Below, piece by piece: positions 35,231-47,217 of a stretch of 64,000 nucleotides of DNA. The position numbers were made by a program, and so were the translations under genes. How positions within the stretch are numbered: the stretch's first letter is position 1; each line of letters starts with the position of its first letter. The DNA is from Dichotomocladium elegans (taxonomy: Eukaryota > Mucoromycota > Mucoromycetes > Mucorales > Lichtheimiaceae): NCBI GenBank assembly GCA_025716815.1, contig JAIXMN010000002.1, forward strand, positions 1,054,001-1,118,000, in the 5' to 3' direction. Below the pieces are notes generated by a model that saw only the letters and a program-made list of their open reading frames with translations, was not told the origin of the DNA and did not search any database.

Positions 35231-36987
35231 CTAAGCAGCGATCTTGGCCTGATCAGCATTCAAAGACGCCTGGAACTTCGCCATGCGTGCCTCCAACTCA
35301 GGGCGGAAGTGGCGGATTAAACCTTGGACCTAATAATATCCCATTGTTAGTTGCATCCATGCACCATCCCGCGTATCTTAAAAAGTTACACTTACAGGCC
35401 ATGCAGCAGCATCACCCAAAGCGCAGATAGTGTGACCCTCAATCTGCTTGGTAAGCTCCCAGAGCTGGTCAATTTCCTCGGGTCGGCCCTGACCATCCTC
35501 GAAACGATCCATCATAGACTCAAGCCATTTGGTACCCTCACGGCAAGGAGTGCACTGACCGCACGACTCGTGGCGATAAAACTTGGAGAAACGAGAGATC
35601 GCACGCACCACATCCGTCGACTTGTCCATGACAATGACAGCAGCAGTTCCGAGACCAGAGGTCACATCACGCAGGGCATCGAAATCCATCAGAACGTCAT
35701 CGCAAATATTCTTGGGCAAGATAGGAACAGAGCAACCACCGGGAATGATGCCGAGCAAATTGTCCCAGCCACCGCGCACACCGCCGCAATGCTTTTCAAT
35801 CAACTCACGGAGAGGAATTGACATTTCCTCCTCGACCGTACAGGGGTTGTTGACGTGACCAGAGATACAGAAGAGCTTAGTACCCTGGTTGCGTGCTCGT
35901 CCGAAGCTGGCAAACCATTTGCCGCCGCGACGAAGAATCGTGGGTGCAACAGCAACCGTCTCGACGTTCGTCACAGTGGTGGGGCAGCCAAAAAGACCAA
36001 CATCCGCAGGGAATGGGGGCTTCAATCTGGGCTTGCCCTGCTTGCCTTCAATAGACTCAATCAAACTCGTCTCCTCACCGCAAATATATGCACCAGCACC
36101 ACGGTGGATGTACACATCGAAATCATAGCCGGAGCCGCAGGCGTTCTTGCCAATCAAGCCAGCAGCATAGGCTTCGTTGATGGCCTCCTGAAGGTGTTGG
36201 GCCTCCTGGTAAAATTCACCACGGATGTAGATATACGCTAATTGAAAAGGGCCATAATGGTTCATTATCTAAGTAAACCATCCTTCTCTATGGTTGCAAA
36301 AAAAATTACCAGCATTGGCCTTCATGGCAGAACCGGCCAACAAGCAGCCCTCGACCAACTTGTGGGGGTCGCCACGCAAAATTTCACGATCCTTGCATGT
36401 ACCAGGTTCACCCTCATCAGCATTAATCACGAGATAGCGAGGACTATGAGTAATGAATGAAGTGTCAATCGTCGTATCTGCGTGTGTATGTTCGCGCACG
36501 CATGCGCAAACGCGCGGATACAATATTGTGCTCTTATTTACCGGCCGTCGAGAGGCTTGTTCATAAAGCTCCATTTGAGACCGGTCGGGAAACCGGCGCC
36601 ACCACGACCACGAAGACCCGACTCCTTCATTTCCTGAAGAATCCACTCGTGACCCTTGAGAATGATCTCCTTGGTCTTGTACCAATCACCGCGCTTTAAG
36701 GCGCCCTTGAGACGATAGTCGTGACGGAGGTAGACATTGGTGAAGATGCGATCTTCGTCGGAGAGGTTGCCGAATGTCGTCTTGCCGGTAATCGGGTTGG
36801 CATTGGGATCGGATGTAGTGGCATAGGCCCGCGACATGCTGGCGACAGGGACTACACGCATATTGCGGGCAACTGGAGCCACCGCGGCTGCTGGGGTAGA
36901 AGAAACAAATGGAACCGTTAGTGCATTCCCGCTCGTAATTGGCTAGCTCAACCAAATACCTCTCCGGAGAGTGGGGTTTCTCAGCAT
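35231..36987 (-). CDS. NDUFV1: NADH:ubiquinone oxidoreductase 51-kDa subunit (complex I, NDUFV1/NuoF)
   Basis: Minus-strand exons 36987-36960, 36890-36542, 36443-36310, 36237-35396, 35329-35231; 483 residues, normal length. The N-terminus ([20 protein letters not shown], then SMSRAYATT) is a typical mitochondrial presequence. The core shows [19 protein letters not shown] (NADH/FMN-binding glycine loop), [55 protein letters not shown], and the [4Fe-4S] cluster N3 motif [12 protein letters not shown] plus the distal Cys in [13 protein letters not shown]. It is the NADH-oxidising, FMN- and N3-carrying subunit on the matrix arm. The first exon encodes only nine residues and splits the presequence. 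Presence of complex I excludes the Saccharomyces-type lineage that lost it. Confidence 0.97.
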
Positions 36988-37686
36988 CTTTACGGAGAGA
37001 ACTTGGATTTTAAAGAAAAAGAAAGAGTAGGGAGAATTTAGCAAAGAGGAGGGAATGTCGAGATCCTCGTTTTGTTTTTTTACCAAAGCAACAATCACCA
37101 GCTGCTTGCAAAATTCAGAAATTCCGACTGACGTCACGAAATGGGTCGTCCTTGGTCCGTTTTGCTGAAACGCGGTGCCCCTATCTGAAATTCATCGCAA
37201 TGATGGTTGAACATGTCTAGCCTTCTGCTTTGTTTATTTATACCATGTGAGCAAGAGATAGTCTTGTGCAGAAGCATGTATCTGGTTCAACACGCAATTT
37301 GTGTGGGTTACTGTCACATGATCGGAGGCTGGATTGCGCGAAAGGGGGAGGGCTGAATAAATTTTTGCTGAGGTGGCTCGTAGAGTCATTCTTTGTCCTT
37401 CATCAAGGGGGAATGCTTGTTCAAGTGAGGGCCCTACCGATGAACAACTGCCAACCCCAATAATGTTACTTCCGATCAGTGCCATGTGTATGGTGCTGGT
37501 CAATTTTTGGAACCCTTCGGGGTTATGAAATTCAAATTAAAGAAAACGAAAACGAATCGGATTGCGTGTGTGTGAGGTTATGTGTTAGGCAACGGTTGCG
37601 CTCTTTTTTATCCTTCTCTTTCTCTCTCGTTTCCTTCGTTTCTCCCCACCAATCCCCTCCGGAATTTAAACCTCCCAGAGCCTTCC
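36988..37686. other. Divergent intergenic region (NDUFV1 and unknown gene)
   Basis: Bidirectional promoter space of about 700 bp between start codons. A pyrimidine-rich tract lies at 37600-37650 just upstream of the ATG at 37687. Confidence 0.45.
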
Positions 37687-38817
37687 ATGGCAAAAGGTCG
37701 CCATTTAAAGCATAAATTAAAGCGTTATAATGTCACTCAGTCCTCAAGCTCTGCCGCACCTCAAAAGGAAGCTGTTGTATCCGTTAGCGATCGCATTGCC
37801 CAGCTGCGCATCGAGCAGAGGCGATCAGAGCAGAATCGGCGTGCGCGGGCTATGGAGGAGGGTCCTCAGCAACAACAGCCGATGGCTGCGCCACATTTGC
37901 TTAGAGATACTGCGCCGCTGCACCGACAAACACATGTCGCTGGGCCGCCACCGCCACCATCCTGGCGAGTTCAGCGTAAGATCCGGAACCCTTGCCCTCC
38001 CCCGACACGTTTTCACCCTCGATTGCATACCTCAGTAGAGTCATTGCGTACCCTCTGCTCTGCCAGGGCCGCAGATGCCATCGCCCTACATCCTGCCCTT
38101 GCCAGCCGATTGTCAATTCAGACAAAGCAGTTGGTGCTGCCCCAGCTAGGCCCTCATCTCACCGACCGAGTTCTCCGGTATTTTATCGACGATGTCTACA
38201 GTGAACTCTCTATCGCGCAGGCAAAGGTATCTTATGCCGCCTTTCTGCGGGGGTTTTGGAAAACCATTCCGCTCAAGCCTGAACCGACATTGGCTGAAAA
38301 TTGGTGGGAAGACGACGAAGATCATGACGAACTCCTAGACGGTTATGTACACCAAAACGATCCCCGGCTTGACTCGGTACTTGAGATACTAAATCAGCGC
38401 CAAGCGAGCGGTGCTGAGGGTGATGGTGGGGAGTTGCTCACGACGCCGCTCTCAACGAAGCTTCTCGGGCTTGACATCGCGTTTCTGCCGCAATTTCCCG
38501 CGTCATTTGGTTATCTCATCGCATTCACACTCCCGCACCTCACACGCTTGGTCATGCCTGGCTCCACTGCAACAGCAGATGTGCTGCTTGTTCTGTCGCG
38601 GGAACTGAAGATGCTCGAGTATTGGGACATTGGCTTTCATGCATGGATAACGCCTCTGCTTGTGTGTCGCGATATCCGCTGGGACAAAGATCTTAGGCGA
38701 CTCAGGACGCTTTGCCTCGCGAAGACAGGGCCCGAAGGCAACACCGGCCAGCAGGTGGCCGAAGCGATGCATGAGGTGCGACCGCACTTGCAAGTCCAAT
38801 GGGAATATCCACTGTAG
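37687..38817 (+). CDS. Unknown intronless protein with LRR-like C-terminal half
   Basis: One uninterrupted frame of 376 residues starting MAKGRHLKHKLKRYNV. The first 130 residues are basic and low-complexity, with a coiled stretch (SDRIAQLRIEQRRSEQNRRA), polyQ and polyP. The second half has regularly spaced Leu (LTRLVMPGSTATADVLLVLS, LKMLEYWDIGF, LRRLRTLCLAKTG), which looks like degenerate leucine-rich repeats of the F-box/RNI type. An acidic insert (NWWEDDEDHDELLDG) lies between. I recognise no named family. Being single-exon among intron-rich neighbours is notable. An F-box-like LRR adaptor is one possibility, but I see no F-box. Confidence 0.7.
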   Translation: MAKGRHLKHKLKRYNVTQSSSSAAPQKEAVVSVSDRIAQLRIEQRRSEQNRRARAMEEGPQQQQPMAAPHLLRDTAPLHRQTHVAGPPPPPSWRVQRKIRNPCPPPTRFHPRLHTSVESLRTLCSARAADAIALHPALASRLSIQTKQLVLPQLGPHLTDRVLRYFIDDVYSELSIAQAKVSYAAFLRGFWKTIPLKPEPTLAENWWEDDEDHDELLDGYVHQNDPRLDSVLEILNQRQASGAEGDGGELLTTPLSTKLLGLDIAFLPQFPASFGYLIAFTLPHLTRLVMPGSTATADVLLVLSRELKMLEYWDIGFHAWITPLLVCRDIRWDKDLRRLRTLCLAKTGPEGNTGQQVAEAMHEVRPHLQVQWEYPL

Positions 38818-39170
38818 AAGCTCGGTCCGCGTCGATGGGTCAATCATAGATTTGTATATAATACTCTGCGTTAGTTTAAATAATAGATCCACAAAAGAAA
38901 ACTCTGTTTCCTTGGAGAGATAGAAAAAGTAGCCCAAAGGTGAATTCACATTTGTAGGGCGCTAAACATTGAGAAATAACAAACGTCGACACAGCGTCTG
39001 CGATGGGGATGGTTTGATAATCCAGCATAAATTTCTTTGTTCAGGCGGAGGTGTGGGCGGGCCCCATCTCCAAAGTCCACAAGTCACTCTCCCGCCTTTC
39101 CTCTCTCTCTCTCCCAACAGCTCCCCTTATCCCTTGCTCTTTTGATCCTGCTTCATTAAACTGGATCGCC

Positions 39171-40410
39171 ATGGTACGGGAAAACCTAAAAAAAAATCAG
39201 TCAGGGCCATCACAACCATCGATCTCACTGTGGCATCTCTCTCATAGGCACGTAATGAAGAAAAAGCCCAATCTATGCTCTACCGATTCCGCGAAGCTCA
39301 GGCTGCGGAATTAGGTCTTGCTCCCAAGAAACGAGAACGACGTCCTGCCATGGCATCCTCTGTTAACACAGTCGGTGAATGTGAAAAATGGAGACGACAG
39401 ATTCTCAATCAAATCGCGCGCAAAGTATCCAAGATTCAGGATGGTAATATTGTCCATAGACGGCATGGAATACTGGGAGGACGCTTGTTGTTGCTAGAGA
39501 CAGAAAGCGTCGGTCCGTGGATCGTTTGTGCGAACGCTAACGCAGGCTTGTCAATACAGCGAGTCTGACCGATTATCAAGTACGCGATTTGAATGATGAG
39601 ATCAACAAGCTGTTACGCGAAAAGTCACATTGGGAACGACGTATTAGAGAACTAGGTGGTGCTATATATTCGGTATATATTAAAGAGGGGTGGACCTCCT
39701 CATGTCTGTGTATATATGCTAAACGACAATATAAGGCACCGAGGATGATTGATAATGAAGGCAGAGAAGTTCCAGGAAATCGAGGATACAAGTAAGCAAC
39801 CCTTTATTGGATGTGATAAGGAGAAGGTTAACAGACATGGCTAGATATTTTGGTCGTGCTCGTGACCTACCTGGCGTACGGGAATTATTCGAAATGGAAG
39901 GTAGGAATAGGGGATTGTTGGGACTCTAAAGCAATAAGCAGAGGCTCAGGATGCTCGCTCTTTTTCTCTCTTGGTGTGCGTGTATGTATGCAACTAGCCC
40001 CCGAACCGGTATCGCGCTCCCGGACAGAGCTTTATAAGAATATTGATGCAGATTATTATGGCTACCGAGACGAGGAGGATGGACAGATCTTGCATTACGA
40101 AGAACAGCGAGAAAAGGAACTTTTAGAGGAGGCGGCCAATGCTGGCGACTCGACGGAACAACAAGAAGACGATAATAGTCCCATGGAGACTGATGAGTTT
40201 GATCCTACTGCTTTTGTGCCCACTCGGAAACAAGTTGAAGAATTTCTTGTCAGACGAAGAAAAGAACAGGTAACCACGGGCTGGGATGATAATAGCTACT
40301 GCCGGATGAGAAATCCTGACCTATTTTTCAATTAGCTCTTGGAGAAATACGTGTCTCCTGAATTGGCGCAGAGTGTTGAGGAGGCTAAAGAAATGGTTGG
40401 CGAACATTAA
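39171..40410 (+). CDS. ISY1: Pre-mRNA splicing factor ISY1
   Basis: Exons 39171-39173, 39248-39443, 39560-39672, 39736-39791, 39845-39900, 39998-40269, 40336-40410; 256 residues. The family start MARNEEKAQSML is preserved only if the first exon consists of the ATG alone, joined over a 74-nt intron. Diagnostic blocks: RFREAQAAELGL, ECEKWRRQILNQIARKVSKI, RDLNDEINKLLREKSHWERR, NEGREVPGNRGYKYFGRARD, DADYYGYRDEEDG. The tail is acidic, then Lys/Arg-rich (EEFLVRRRKEQ), ending EEAKEMVGEH. Isy1 is part of the Prp19/NTC-associated set in catalytically active spliceosomes and helps position the first-step substrate. Confidence 0.93.
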
Positions 40411-40942
40411 ACTTGTTTTTTTTGTGAATTTGCTGTGCTTGATTAATAAATAATAGATGGCGGAAAATGCATGTGTCCTTCTACAAGTATGAGATAATGG
40501 TATCGATACTCAGCATTTTCTTCCTATTGCATGAGAGCCACATAGGGGTCGATCGGGCAGCAGTTGTCAGACGCATGCATCGGTCAGAGATTCATATGGG
40601 CTACATGCTAATTGAAGCCAAATCATGCACGGCACGGCACTGAATTGTCTTGGATATGCGACGTCTCTAGGGATACGGGAGAAACATGTTTGGACGATAT
40701 CCTTTTTCTGCCTTCCTCTTTTACTGGGTGGCTGATGCAGACGGCGACCTGTTTCTTCTCCTACTTTCTGTGCTGTATATATCTTGACCCTCTTGCTTCT
40801 TCTTCTTGACAGCGTCTAAGGAGAACAGGATTTGGGACGATCAAAATGCTGTATAATCGTACGAAAATTAAATAATAATTATAATGGTACATGACAGTTG
40901 AGGGAACAATTACAGATGCATGCGAGAGAGATGGGGGGGTAT
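40411..40942. other. Convergent 3' space between ISY1 and the LRR gene
   Basis: No gene recognised. Confidence 0.45.
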
Positions 40943-42415
40943 CTAGAAGGATGAAAACGATGTTCCAGAGGGCGATTGGTGCTCTAAACGTACAGGCCTT
41001 AGCCATCGTCTCCACTTTTTTTTGTTGCATGCGTCGTCAATGACGACGTTATCGTTTTGCTGCAAGATGGGATGAGTACAGAGGGTGGCGGAGGGTCGCA
41101 TGCTCGGGAGGGGCAGGAATTTGAGGACGTCATGATCAGCAGGAACCGACAATGCGCTAAACATGTACCGTTTCCGGTCGTCGTCGTCGTTTGCAAGCCA
41201 GTGGTCTGAACAGAGCCGGTACTCGTACATCACCAGCGTGCCGTCTATCCGCTCCTCCAGGCGCCGTCTGGAGACGTAGGATGACAAGTAGGGTTCACCG
41301 CAGCCCGAACAAGGTTTCGGGCGGGGCAAATGCGAGGCAATCCATCTTCTGGTGGTGTCACTGCCAAGATGTCTGCTGACTGCAACTCTTGCGCACAGCT
41401 CGACAAGTGAAGGTGGGCCATGGCTGAGAATGCAGTCGGTCTGATTGGCTGTGATCTTGTCGAGCTTTATCCGGCGTAGGTTGGGAAGTCTGAGTAACTC
41501 GGCCGGGACGGCCCAGAGATTGGGGCATTTGTGAATATACAAGACCGAGAGCGAGTCCAGCCCGCCTAACTCGGGCGGAAGCTCTCTGAGCGAGGGATTG
41601 TGGCTCAAGTCGAGGACGCTCAGTTTTTTGAGATGGCCTATATATGGCGTGATGGGATTGCATTCCAGCGTCGCGTTATGCGAAAGATCGAGCTGGGTTA
41701 GCTCAGTGAGGCCGTGAAAGGAGTCAGGGAGAGCGGTAAGGCGGTTATGCGATAGATTGAGATGCGTGAGCTGGCTGAGGGTGCCGAATGCGTCGGGAAG
41801 ATTCGTCAGACGGTTCTTCGATCTAAAGGTATCATGGATTCTTAGGTCACATACAACTAAGCCCTTCTGCCCGGCAACCCCGTTATTTCGCCACCAAGGA
41901 GTTGCTGATGGATGATGTTCAGATATTTCCCCTCCTCCTCCTTCTTCCTCTTCTCCTCTACTTCCCACACCACTGCAACTGCTCTCCCCTCCTCCTCCTC
42001 CTCCTCCTCCTCCCCCGCAGCGCCGGGATCTCCCTTACAAATCAAGCTTGGTCACCATCTTGAGATAGAATACATCGTCGTCGAGACGGACAAGAGCACG
42101 TGCGGGGAATCGTAATTTGCGGTCATCCACAAAGCGCTTAATATCAGCGAACGTAATTTTCTGTTGTTGTTGTTGTTGTTCGGTATGCACATTTCTCTGA
42201 GTAGTCGCAGGACGGTCGACATCGTTAGCGTAATAGGTGGCGTCGATAGAAGCAAAGTCGCTGTAGAGGTTACGGGTGAGGTCAAAACCATAATCCTCGG
42301 GCCGACTGAGGACGCGGTCATGATGCCTTTGCTGTTGATGCTGCTGCTGCTTTGAGCTCTTGTCATCAGAAATACAATATCCGAAAACTCGCTGCGTACT
42401 AGGCTTCTGACCCAT
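40943..42415 (-). CDS. N-myristoylation-motif leucine-rich-repeat protein, LRRC58-like layout
   Basis: Minus-strand exons 42415-42039 and 41822-40943; 418 residues. It starts MGQKPST, a good N-myristoylation consensus (Gly2, Ser6/Thr7), so membrane attachment is likely. A Gln/His-rich region (residues about 20-100) follows. Then come LRRs of the SDS22/SHOC2 type: LTNLPDAFGTLSQLTHLNLS, HNRLTALPDSFHGLTELTQL, LSVLDLSHNPSLRELPPELG, LSVLYIHKCPNLWAVPAELL, LPNLRRIKLDKI. After the repeats, PSLVELCARVAVSRHL and a Cys-rich segment (CSGCGEPYLSS ... RLCSDHWL) recall the C-terminus of animal LRRC58, where similar cysteines may bind zinc. Substrate or partner is unknown. The splice junction falls inside the first repeat (KLDL|SKNRL). 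Confidence 0.82.
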
Positions 42416-43553
42416 CTTATAGGAACTAAGAAACAGAAAAGAGCAAACAGAACATAGAATCCCAACCTAGTTTTAAAGCTCGTACAAGGAGCGCGGAAAA
42501 AAAATCATGCGGTACAAAATGCGAGATCGGCGCCCGCATAATACGGTCACCCCCTTCCCACACTCCCTTCCCCTTTCTATCTGTGGATATGTACGGACTC
42601 GGTCCATCATCGGGCGCACACACTGCTGCTGTTGTACTGGCCATCTTGTCTCCTTTCTTCTTCAACGAGTTTCAATTCCTTATTGACCCGATCTCCTGCC
42701 CGCTTAAACCACAATCTATGTGATTACTGCAGTGCTTTCGTTGGTCGATATGGGGTACGATATCTCTCGCAGGAACCCCGACACACACACAGGTACTTTC
42801 TGCACCTAAAGATCGCCGTACGGTTCAATGTTTATGCCTGCCAACATTAACCATCGAATCCCTAAGTCCCTGAAAGGTCAGTCAGAACATTATCCAGAAT
42901 TTTCTTCCTCCTGTCTTCTCAACTCTCCCCTCTCATCTGTGCAACTCCTGTCTTACAAGGAAAAGACCGAAGCCATTGTTTAGTCTTCCATCCCTCAATC
43001 CTAGTGGGCTATTGAACCATAGCGAACCGCAGTTGCAGGTTGGATTCCAGACTGTCGAGAGATATAATGTGCGTATCAAGCTATGGCAAACAAGCGATGT
43101 ACGATAAACGGCATTTTTCTTCTGTCTCATGCGAGCTGGTACGCTCTCTATCTCTCACTTCGTCTGAATGGGATGTCTCAGCAATTCTCTGTCGCAGAAA
43201 GCTTGTTTCTCTTGTTACTGAAGCCCTTTCTTGCGGTCAGCAGCGCCACCACCGCTACCACTATTCCCCAGAAGGCCCTACCAACGTCTTTTAAGGAGGA
43301 TAGTACGCTTATTTCAACCATGCATACCGAAAACAGTGACAGACCGCGGACGTAACAAGAGGTGACACCCAATGCCAACGGCCGGTGTCCCCGGACGCCG
43401 GACATTGCCAGACAAACAAGAGGCAACGAAAATCTTTCAAAAAAGGGAAACTCCTCTCGGAATAAAACTCCGGCAGGAAAAAGTCATGGTAAGCAAAAGT
43501 CAAAATTTTTCAACTCGGTTTCTGACGAACGATCACTTGCTTCGAATCCAACC
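42416..43553. other. Divergent promoter region of the LRR gene and CBF5
   Basis: About 1.1 kb between start codons. Frames open here (for example 43372-43553 on +) have no family resemblance and may be leader sequence of CBF5. Confidence 0.45.
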
Positions 43554-45187
43554 ATGACGGACACCTCTGCGATCAAACCTACTGCCACTGCTCCCCCGAT
43601 CGATACTTCCAAGTGGCCATTGCTGCTCAAGGTAAAATCAAGTTCTTATGGTTGTGCTCTAAGAGCTTTTATCAGACGCGATCGACTAATCGCTGTTATT
43701 TTTTTTATATCAAAACAGAACTACGACCAGCTCAACGTTCGCACAGGTCATTACACTCCTATTCCTATGGGTTGCTCCCCATTGAAGCGTCCTCTTAATG
43801 AATATGTTCGCTATGGTGTGATCAACCTCGACAAGGTAATGGCTTACTTTTTGTACCAAAGCTTCCGAGTTTTTTTTTTGAGGCTCATAACTTAAAACTC
43901 TCTATTAGCCCGCTAACCCGTCCTCCCACGAAGTGGTTGCCTGGATCCGTCGCATTCTTCGCGTTGAGAAAACGGGTCACAGTGGTACCTTGGATCCTAA
44001 GGTGACTGGCTGTCTTATTGTCTGCATTGACCGCGCTACGCGTCTTGTCAAGTCTCAGCAGGGTGCCGGTAAGGAGTACGTCTGTCTCCTCCGTCTTCAT
44101 GACGCGATCTCTGGCGAGAAGAAGCTTCTTCAGGTTTGTTCTATCCTAGTGCTACAAAAGCTCATATCATCTGGCTCTGACATTATGATGTATATAGGCT
44201 ATCGAGACCTTGACAGGTGCTCTTTTCCAACGCCCCCCTCTTATCTCCGCTGTCAAACGTCAATTGCGTGTGCGTACCATTCACGAAAGCAAGCTGATTG
44301 AATTCGATAATGATCGCCACCTTGGTGTGTTCTGGGTGAGCTGCGAGGCTGGCACATACATGCGTACGCTCTGCGTGCACCTGGGTCTTTTACTCGGTGT
44401 CGGAGGTCACATGCAGGAGCTCCGACGTGTCCGTTCCGGTGCCATGTCTGAGAACGACGATATCATGACCATGCACGATGTTCTCGATGCCCAGTGGATG
44501 TACGACAACAACCGAGACGAGTCATACCTGCGTCGCGTTGTCCGTCCCCTGGAAACATTGCTGACCGGTTACAAGCGCGTCGTTGTTAAGGATAGTGCAG
44601 TCAACGCTGTCTGCTACGGTGCCAAGCTGATGATTCCCGGTCTCTTGCGTTTCGAGAGCGGCATCGAGATCAATGACGAGATTGTTCTCATGACCACCAA
44701 GGGTGAAGCCATTGCTCTCGCCTATGCCCAGATGACCACTGCAGTCATGGCGACGTGCGATCACGGTGTTGTCGCTAAGGTCAAACGTGTGATCATGGAG
44801 CGCGATACATACCCCCGACGATGGGGTTTGGGTCCTGTTGCACTTGCCAAGAAGAAGCTCAAGACGGAAGGCAAGCTTGACAAGTACGGTCGTGCCACGG
44901 AAGAGACTCCCGAGATCTGGAAGACTGTCTACACTGATTTTGCGAATAACCCCAAGGGCGAGCCCATGGAGCCTGTCTTTGGACGATCCACGGAACAAAT
45001 CGTTGCAGCTGCGGGTATTGCCCCTAAGATCACGCCGGTTAACGTTGCGGCTGTTGATGGTGCAAGCGCTCCTGCTGCTGGTGTGAAGCGCGCTGCTGAC
45101 GACGACGAGGACAAGACGGAAGCAAAGAAGGTGAAGAAGGAAAAGAAGGAGAAAAAGGCGAAGAAGGAGAAGAAGAACAAAGATTAA
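43554..45187 (+). CDS. CBF5: Dyskerin/Cbf5, H/ACA snoRNP pseudouridine synthase
   Basis: Exons 43554-43631, 43719-43835, 43909-44133, 44198-45187; 469 residues. Highly conserved: [52 protein letters not shown] (the catalytic Asp lies in [11 protein letters not shown]), [54 protein letters not shown]. The PUA domain follows with [18 protein letters not shown] and ALAYAQMTT. The tail is a long Lys/Glu repeat ([17 protein letters not shown]), as in yeast Cbf5. The enzyme isomerises uridine in rRNA and snRNA, guided by H/ACA RNAs, in the nucleolus. Introns are too short (62-87 nt) to host a snoRNA. The coding region is noticeably enriched in C-ending codons, as expected of a highly expressed gene. 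Confidence 0.97.
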
Positions 45188-45411
45188 AAGGGTACAAACT
45201 CCACATACACGCAATCTCGAACTCCTATACACGTACCCCTAAACATACACGCACATACACACACCCGCACGCACACACACACATACAAACCGAGACCTTT
45301 TAAAAAGAAAGAAGTTGTGAATATGGCATTGTAATTCATCTATTTTTCATTTTTTTTACGCGAATTTTTCTTTCATCTATTACAAAAAAAAAACTTCTGC
45401 TTTTATTATTA

Positions 45412-47217
45412 TTAAAAGTTAGGACGGTGGTGGGCAGCAGGCGTTCTTGTCGCATGACGTATCGGCACATCGCAGCAGACACATGGTTTCGCTCGAAGAT
45501 GAAAACTAGAAGAAAGAGAGTCAACTTTTTGGGGAGGGGTTTGATTGCTTATATGATACGTTACGTCTGGATCATTGTATGTCGTATGGACATTGCGCTC
45601 TTTACGTTCGACGGTTTCCTGTTCCTGACTGTCGAACGAATTACGCGGACTGTCATCTTTAACTTCTGGTTGGATCGTGACCGAGTGGACCCCGTGGGCG
45701 TGCATAATTTGACGTATTGTTGATGCCACGGCCATGTAGATGGTCTGTGACCGTAACTTGACGTGGACGGACGCAACATATTTTGTGTCGGAGAGCTGCC
45801 AGATGTGAAGCTCGTGCACAGAGAGGACACCGTCGAGCTATTATATAGATATATATGTATATAGAAATGGGCGATTTCAGCAAACATAGCGGAAAGATGG
45901 TCATTTGTCTTGAACACGGTTTACCCTTGATATCTCGGACTTGACATCGTCAAGCGCGACGTTGCTTCCCTGGAGGAGAATAAAAGAGGTTTCTCGGACT
46001 AGTTTTTTTTTTTTGTGAGCGAAAGGGATTGAATTTTTCATGCGCGATCATGGCATGAAAGAGAGCGGGTTTCGCTCAACTTACTCAGAGGGATTGCTGA
46101 GATACAAATGATAATGGCAATCAGAAGACTAAGGTGACGAAAGGACAGGATGAGAGAGCGATTTGACGTAGTCTTCTATCTGAAGCAGCCAGAGCCGATG
46201 TGGATCGGTTCCTCACCTGACAGCAGGGTCCAAATAATACCGCCAGGTACCGTCGGTGAGCCAGATCACGAGGGTGGAGGCAATCACGCCGACATTTCCA
46301 AGGGCATCGCCTGCGACATGCAGAAAGACCTTTTATCTATGTGTAAGGATCACGAAATTAATTGATCTTTTGCGCAAGCTTACTCCTCTCATATTCAGGT
46401 GGCCTTCATCATGTTTATGCTGGTGTTGAGATTCGACCTCGGTATGCTGGTGCTGCTTGTTACTATGGTGATGGTGATGAAGATGACTATGCTCTAAAAA
46501 GAAGGGTTGCTTCAGTGATTCGCGCTCGCTCCCGCCCGCCTAATTTGTATGGAAATGAAAACGGGGAAACGGAAGGAGGTGGGGAGGAAAGTGAAGGGCC
46601 CCCACCCGACTTACCGTGGAACAAAAACACGCCGACAAGATTCCCAGCCAAACCGGCGCATGCGACAATAAGTACAAGCATCGGATCGGTAACAGCTTCC
46701 GGGGACACAAATCGCTGTATAGCCTCAATTAGAATGGTCACGCAGAGTGCAAGGAGAAACACGGCATTGATGAGCGCCCCCAAAATCTCAGCCCGCTGCC
46801 ATCCATACGAATATCGACTTGGATCGAATTGACTGACGCTAGCCACCTTTCGGAAGCACATGGACATTAGAAATCAACTGGTTTCCGACTCCTTTCTGTT
46901 AAGTGTATCATTTTACTCGTATGGCCCACAGAGCAACGACAAGGCTGAGCATATCATTCAGCATATGAAATGAGTCGGCGACCTAGAGAGAGACGTGTAT
47001 GTGTGCGTTTGTTGCATTGACGTATAAGAAAATTACGGATCACACGCAGACAGAGAGATAGAGACTGAGACAGACACAGAGAATGTGAGAGAAAAGAGGA
47101 TTGGTGTCATACCAGGGCGAGTGATCTGCTGTAAAATCCGACAACGATTTCTGCGATGAAGAAGACCGCGTTGATACTGAGCATAACTCGAATCCGTGTT
47201 TCTCGACTGAATCCCAT
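45412..47217 (-). CDS. CDF zinc transporter (Zrc1/ZnT1-like)
   Basis: Minus-strand exons 47217-47113, 46982-46917, 46846-46615, 46493-46384, 46329-46217, 46128-46085, 45998-45925, 45837-45412; 389 residues. Six membrane helices; the metal-site motifs are HMLND in helix 2 and HVAGD in helix 5, the His-Asp pairs that select zinc over other metals. Between helices 4 and 5 lies a His-rich loop (HESHLHHHHHHSNKQHQH). The cytosolic C-terminal domain reads GVLSVHELHIWQLSDTKYVA. Its relatives Zrc1/Cot1 load zinc into the vacuole in exchange for protons. The C-terminal tail after about residue 320 is Ser/Asp-rich and not conserved. Eight exons in 1.8 kb, with several of 44-113 nt. Confidence 0.93.

Noticed and set aside
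43632..44197. H/ACA snoRNA hosted in CBF5 introns
   Set aside because: The introns are 62-87 nt, too short for an H/ACA snoRNA, and no ACA box at the right place was seen.
44522..45232. Leu-rich minus-strand frame of 236 codons
   Set aside because: It is the antisense shadow of the CBF5 last exon.
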